Shown one piece after another: positions 5,333-8,695 of a DNA stretch of 8,695 nt; the first letter of the stretch is position 1, and the number at the start of each line of letters is the position of its first letter. Location: positions 1 through 8,695 of the forward strand of contig JAJXUC010000160.1 of the NCBI GenBank assembly GCA_021783435.1. The letters are read 5' to 3'. The translations under genes and the position numbers were made by a program. This stretch comes from Pseudomonadota bacterium (GTDB taxonomy: Bacteria > Pseudomonadota > Gammaproteobacteria > Burkholderiales > Burkholderiaceae). The notes under the pieces were generated by a model. It ran no database searches, had not been told where the DNA came from, and saw only the letters and a program-made list of their open reading frames with translations.

Positions 5333-6685
5333 ATGGCTCTGTCCAACCGTTTTTTGCTGCAACCCGCCGAGCAACGCCTGGCGGGTTTGCCCCTACCTTG
5401 CGCCGTTCAGCTTCCTGGAGGTCAACGCATCGGCGCGACGAAACCACGCCTGCAGCTCGTGGTGCGCGACATGCGCGCGCTCATGCATCTGGCGCAAGGC
5501 GCGATCGGGCGCCTCGCGGAAGACTATGTCGAGGGCCGGCTCGAAATCGAAGGCCGCCTGCGCGATCTGATGATGGCCGCGCCCGCCTTGCTCGGCACGG
5601 ATCCGACGCGGGAGCCCTCGGCCCTCGTGCCGCGCCTGCTGCAGCGCGTGCAGCGCGCGGTCTGGGAGCGCACCCACCACAGCCGGACGAAGGATGCGGC
5701 GCAGATCCAGCACCACTACGACGTCTCCGACGCGTTCTACGCCCTGTGGCTCGACCCGCGGCGGGTGTATTCATGCGCGTATTTCGCCAGCCCGACCATG
5801 AGCCTGGCCCAGGCCCAGGAAGCCAAGCTCGACCACATCTGCAAGAAGCTGATGCTCAAGCCCGGCGAGCGCTTCATCGACATCGGCGCCGGCTGGGGCG
5901 GCCTGCTGCTGTGGGCCGCCGAGCACTATGGCGTGGACGCCACCGGCATCACGCTCTCACGCAATCAGCATGCCTACGTCAACCGCCTCATCGAGCAAAA
6001 AGGCTTGCAGGGCCGCGTTCGCATATTGCTGCAAGACTACCGCGACGTCGATGAATCCCAGCCCTTCGACAAGGTGGCTTCGGTGGGCATGTGCGAGCAT
6101 GTCGGCCGGCCCAATCTTCCCCTGTACTTCGCCAAGATCCGCCGGCTGCTCAAGCCCGGCGGGCTGGTGATGAACCATGGCATCACCGCCGGCGGCACCG
6201 ACAACCCCCAGCTTGCCGGCGGCATGGGCGACTTCATCGAGAAGTACATCTTCCCGGGCGGCCAGCTCGTGCATGTCAGCGTCATGCTCGACACCCTGGC
6301 GCGCGGCGGCCTGGAGCCGGTGGACGCCGAATGCCTGCGCCCGCATTACGCGCAGACCCTGTGGCACTGGCTCGACGCCCTGGAGTCGCGCGAGGCCGAT
6401 GCGCGCCGCGTGCTTGGCGCCAACGCGGAGAAGGTCCTGCGCGCGTATCGCCTCTACCTGGCCGGTTCGGCCATGGGCTTCGAACAGGGGTGGATCTCGC
6501 TGTTCCAGATTCTTGGCACACGCCCGAACGGGCAGGTGGAGACGCGGCCCGGGGTTTCCACGCGGTTGCGCGCCACCCAGAGCGAGTACCCTTTCAACCG
6601 CGCCTACATGTATGCGCAGGGCCGCCCCGAGGCGATGGTGGAGGTGCCAAGGGCCAGGCAACAGCGCGACATCGGGACCATCTAG
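5333..6685 (+). CDS. cfa: Cyclopropane-fatty-acyl-phospholipid synthase
   Basis: A 450-residue enzyme that transfers a methylene group from S-adenosylmethionine to the double bonds of unsaturated fatty acids in membrane phospholipids, a change linked to acid, solvent and stationary-phase stress. The N-terminal lipid-binding domain (about 1-120) includes YVEGRLEIEG (65-74). The catalytic domain has HHYDVSDAFYALWLD (127-141), YSCAYF (146-151), the SAM loop FIDIGAGWGG (181-190), GITLSRNQ (205-212), EHVGRPNLPLYF (255-266), FIEKYIFPGG (301-310), HYAQTL (338-343) and FEQGWISLFQIL (383-394). The bicarbonate-site residues known from E. coli Cfa appear conserved as C148, E255, H282 and Y339. Length is a little above E. 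coli Cfa (about 380), mainly from N- and C-terminal extensions. The ATG at 5333 follows GGAGG at good spacing; the frame stays open upstream to 5282, but that part has no family match. Probably co-transcribed with the DUF1840 gene 48 bases downstream. Confidence 0.95.
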   Translation: MALSNRFLLQPAEQRLAGLPLPCAVQLPGGQRIGATKPRLQLVVRDMRALMHLAQGAIGRLAEDYVEGRLEIEGRLRDLMMAAPALLGTDPTREPSALVPRLLQRVQRAVWERTHHSRTKDAAQIQHHYDVSDAFYALWLDPRRVYSCAYFASPTMSLAQAQEAKLDHICKKLMLKPGERFIDIGAGWGGLLLWAAEHYGVDATGITLSRNQHAYVNRLIEQKGLQGRVRILLQDYRDVDESQPFDKVASVGMCEHVGRPNLPLYFAKIRRLLKPGGLVMNHGITAGGTDNPQLAGGMGDFIEKYIFPGGQLVHVSVMLDTLARGGLEPVDAECLRPHYAQTLWHWLDALESREADARRVLGANAEKVLRAYRLYLAGSAMGFEQGWISLFQILGTRPNGQVETRPGVSTRLRATQSEYPFNRAYMYAQGRPEAMVEVPRARQQRDIGTI

Positions 6686-6733
6686 GCCGACGTGTCGCAT
6701 TTCCGAGTTCATGATGACCGAGCCGATCATGCC

Positions 6734-7060
6734 ATGTTGTACAAATTCAAGTCCCAAGCCGATTCGGACCTGTTCATGAACCAGGGTCCGGCCGAACGCA
6801 TCCTGGCCATCATCGGCAAGGATGCCGGTCCCAAGGGCATCATCGAGCCGGCCGATATGCCGCAGGCCATCGCCAGGCTCGAGGCGGCCGTGGCCGAAGA
6901 CGAGAAGTTCCGCAGCGAACGCGCTGCCAGCGGGGAAACCGCAGGCAGCGCGGCGGGCTCGGGTTCGCAGGTCGTCACACTGCACCAGCGCGCATGGCCT
7001 TTCCTGCAGTTGCTCAAGCGCAGCCTGGAAGCCGACAAGCCCGTCGTCTGGGGTGTTTGA
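6734..7060 (+). CDS. DUF1840 family protein
   Basis: A 108-residue cytosolic protein matching the DUF1840 family as I recall it: it begins MLYKFKS, has ILAIIGKDAGPKGIIEPADM (23-42) running into PQAIARLEAAV (43-53), and ends VTLHQRAWPFLQLLKRSLEA (81-100) then DKPVVWGV. The middle (about 58-78) is a low-complexity Ala/Gly/Ser linker. The family is found mostly in betaproteobacteria and has no known function. The frame opens at a GTG at 6692, but the ATG at 6734 gives exactly the family N-terminus and is chosen. No strong Shine-Dalgarno precedes it, which suggests reinitiation or read-through translation after cfa, whose stop is 48 bases upstream. Confidence 0.88.
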   Translation: MLYKFKSQADSDLFMNQGPAERILAIIGKDAGPKGIIEPADMPQAIARLEAAVAEDEKFRSERAASGETAGSAAGSGSQVVTLHQRAWPFLQLLKRSLEADKPVVWGV

Positions 7061-7069
7061 CGCGCGCCA

Positions 7070-7124
7070 AACCGCGGCGCGGTTGCGGCTTGGCGTCGGG
7101 GCCCCGGGAATTCCCGGGGGTTTT
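7070..7124 (+). terminator. Terminator region after the cfa-DUF1840 pair
   Basis: The likely terminator is the perfect 18-base palindrome CCCCGGGAATTCCCGGGG at 7102-7119, a 7-bp stem with loop AATT, followed by G and TTTT (7121-7124). It is preceded by a smaller hairpin, AACCGC-GGC-GCGGTT (7070-7084), ten bases after the DUF1840 stop codon. The T-run is short, so termination may be partial. Confidence 0.65.
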
Positions 7125-7179
7125 GACGCTGTCTTTGTCAGCAAGCGGTCAGACGGGCTCTCAACAATCCTCACACTCC

Positions 7180-7255
7180 GTAACGCGAGTAACCGCACGT
7201 TACGTTCGCCGCCCGAGATGGCGGCGCTGAGTTCGTGATTCGCGCACTTTGCGCG
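7180..7255 (+). promoter_or_regulatory. Three consecutive inverted repeats in the permease leader
   Basis: In order: GTAACG (7180-7185) and CGTTAC (7198-7203) with a 12-base spacer that contains a further GTAAC at 7189-7193; CGCCGCC (7207-7213) and GGCGGCG (7220-7226) with a 6-base spacer; and CGCGCA-CTT-TGCGCG (7241-7255). All arms are perfect. The first looks like an operator for a dimeric regulator, and the other two would fold as hairpins in the mRNA before the Shine-Dalgarno AGGAG at 7271-7275. No regulator gene is in the window. Function is inferred. Confidence 0.45.
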
Positions 7256-7283
7256 GACGTCATTCCAACGAGGAGACAGCTTC

Positions 7284-8695
7284 ATGGCATCCATCACCCT
7301 GAACGCCGCGCCGCGGCCCATGACCGGGGAGGAGCGCAAGGTCATCTTTGCATCCTCGCTCGGCACCGTGTTCGAGTGGTACGACTTCTATCTCTACGGC
7401 TCGCTGGCGGCCATCATCGCCAAGAAATTCTTTGCCGGGCTCGATCCGGGTTCCGCCTTCATCTTCGCGCTGCTGGCCTTTGCCGCGGGTTTCATCGTGA
7501 GGCCTTTCGGCGCCTTGCTGTTTGGCCGCCTGGGCGACATGATCGGGCGCAAGTACACCTTCCTGGTCACGATCCTGATCATGGGCATGTCCACCTTCGT
7601 CGTGGGCCTGCTGCCGAGCTATGCCGCCATCGGCGTGGCGGCTCCGGTCATCCTCATCGCCCTGCGCCTCCTGCAAGGCCTGGCACTGGGCGGCGAGTAC
7701 GGGGGGGCTGCGACCTACGTCGCCGAGCATGCGCCGCATGGCAAGCGGGGGGCCTACACCTCCTGGATCCAGACCACCGCCACGCTGGGCCTGTTTCTGT
7801 CGCTGCTGGTCATTCTTGGCGTGCGCACAGGCCTGGGCGAAGATGCGTTCAACGACTGGGGCTGGCGCGTGCCCTTCCTGGTGTCCATTTTCCTGCTGGG
7901 CATTTCGGTGTGGATACGGCTCAAACTCAATGAATCGCCAGCCTTCGCCCGCATGAAGCAGGACGGCAAAACCTCCAAGGCGCCGCTCACCGAGTCGTTC
8001 GGCAAATGGGGCAACCTGAAGTTCGTCATTCTCGCCTTGCTGGGCCTGGTGGCCGGGCAGGCCGTGGTGTGGTACGCAGGGCAGTTCTATGCCTTGTTCT
8101 TCCTGACGCAAACCCTCAAGGTCGACGGCGTCACCGCCAACCTGCTCATCGGTCTTTCGCTGCTGATCGGCACGCCCTTCTTCCTGGTGTTCGGGTCGCT
8201 GTCGGACAAGATCGGCCGCAAGCCCGTCATCCTCGCGGGCTGCCTGCTGGCGGCGCTGACTTATTTCCCGCTGTTCCAGGCGCTCACCCAGGCCGGCAAC
8301 CCCGACCTCGCCAAGGCGCTGGCCAACTCCCCGGTCACCCTGGTGGCGGACCCGGCCGAGTGCTCCTTCCAGTTCAATCCCACGGGAACGGCCAAATTCA
8401 CCAGTTCGTGCGACATCGCCAAGCAGATGCTGGCCGCGTCCTCGGTGAATTACACCAACGTGGCGGGAACCGGGGTGGCGCAGATCCAGGTCGGCAGCCA
8501 GGTGATCCCAGCCTTCAACGGCAAGGGGCTGCCGGCCGCCGAGTTCAAGGACAAGGAGGCCGCGCTGAAGAAGGACATCGGCGCCGCGATCAAGGCCGCC
8601 GGCTACCCGGCCAAGGCCGATCCGGCGAAGATCAACAAGCCGCTGGTGACCGCCATCCTGGTGCTGCTGGTGATCTACGTGACCATGGTGTACGG
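7284..8695 (+). CDS. MFS metabolite:H+ symporter (MHS family) with a large periplasmic insert, 3' end outside the window
   Basis: 470 codons are present and the frame is open at the right edge. This is an inner-membrane proton symporter of the MHS family (KgtP/ShiA/ProP relatives), which imports organic acids, shikimate or compatible solutes. Signatures: GTVFEWYDFYLYG (27-39), typical of MHS; motif A as FGRLGDMIGRK (80-90) in loop 2-3 and again as FGSLSDKIGRK (303-313) in loop 8-9; and RLLQGLALGGEYGG (128-141). TM9 is about 314-334 and TM10 begins near 454. Between them is a hydrophilic stretch of about 120 residues (333-452), predicted to face the periplasm, with C360 and C376 and a Lys/Ala-rich second half. 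KgtP-type members have only a short loop here. I recall similar enlarged permeases in Burkholderiales, but the substrate is unknown. AGGAG at 7271-7275 supports the ATG start. Confidence 0.9.
   Translation, partial: MASITLNAAPRPMTGEERKVIFASSLGTVFEWYDFYLYGSLAAIIAKKFFAGLDPGSAFIFALLAFAAGFIVRPFGALLFGRLGDMIGRKYTFLVTILIMGMSTFVVGLLPSYAAIGVAAPVILIALRLLQGLALGGEYGGAATYVAEHAPHGKRGAYTSWIQTTATLGLFLSLLVILGVRTGLGEDAFNDWGWRVPFLVSIFLLGISVWIRLKLNESPAFARMKQDGKTSKAPLTESFGKWGNLKFVILALLGLVAGQAVVWYAGQFYALFFLTQTLKVDGVTANLLIGLSLLIGTPFFLVFGSLSDKIGRKPVILAGCLLAALTYFPLFQALTQAGNPDLAKALANSPVTLVADPAECSFQFNPTGTAKFTSSCDIAKQMLAASSVNYTNVAGTGVAQIQVGSQVIPAFNGKGLPAAEFKDKEAALKKDIGAAIKAAGYPAKADPAKINKPLVTAILVLLVIYVTMVY

Noticed and set aside
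6711..6779. 22-codon open frame (MMTEPIMPCC...) overlapping the start of the DUF1840 gene
   Set aside because: It is very short, has no clear ribosome-binding site and no recognisable sequence; it overlaps the conserved DUF1840 start in another frame.
5957..7366. Minus-strand 469-codon frame opposite cfa and the DUF1840 gene
   Set aside because: It crosses two well-supported genes and a terminator and shows no recognisable motif.
7260..8111. Minus-strand frame opposite the permease gene
   Set aside because: The Gln/His/Glu-rich translation is what the opposite strand of a membrane transporter gives; the plus-strand frame has clear MFS motifs.

Overview
The window is GC-rich DNA with no rRNA, tRNA, CRISPR array, transposase or phage gene that I can see. 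Two small families point to a betaproteobacterium, most likely Burkholderiales: a DUF3579 protein and a DUF1840 protein, both of which I know mainly from that class. The large MHS-type permease with a long periplasmic insert fits as well. A Thiomonas-like organism is possible, but this is only an impression.

Layout. The left part (1-2045) is on the minus strand: the 5' end of a proton-translocating transhydrogenase alpha gene (pntA), a DUF3579 gene, a SAM-dependent methyltransferase and an OsmC-family thiol peroxidase-like gene. The last two are only 39 bases apart and probably form an operon. A 366-base divergent intergenic region (2046-2411) follows; it ends in a 62-base near-perfect palindrome that abuts and partly covers the Shine-Dalgarno sequence of a small secreted PsiF-like protein (2412-2696). 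Two hairpins close that gene, the second being a classical intrinsic terminator.

The middle (3043-5154) is a 703-residue c-di-GMP signalling protein: an N-terminal DosC-like globin with the haem-ligand His and B10 Tyr in the expected places, a signalling helix, a GAF domain, an EAL phosphodiesterase domain with all catalytic residues, and an unassigned helical C-terminal domain of about 100 residues. It has no GGDEF domain, so it looks like an oxygen- or gas-controlled c-di-GMP phosphodiesterase. Next come cfa (cyclopropane fatty acid synthase) and a DUF1840 gene, probably co-transcribed and ended by a terminator at 7102-7124. The window finishes inside an MFS metabolite:H+ symporter gene (7284 onward) whose leader holds three consecutive inverted repeats and whose product carries a periplasmic insert of about 120 residues.

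Functional theme. Several genes fit membrane and redox stress: NADPH supply (PntA), peroxide removal (OsmC), membrane lipid cyclopropanation (Cfa) and a gas/redox-sensing c-di-GMP phosphodiesterase. They are not one operon, so a shared system is inference only. The most unusual items are the RBS-overlapping palindrome, the globin-GAF-EAL architecture with its extra C-terminal domain, and the permease insert with its structured leader.
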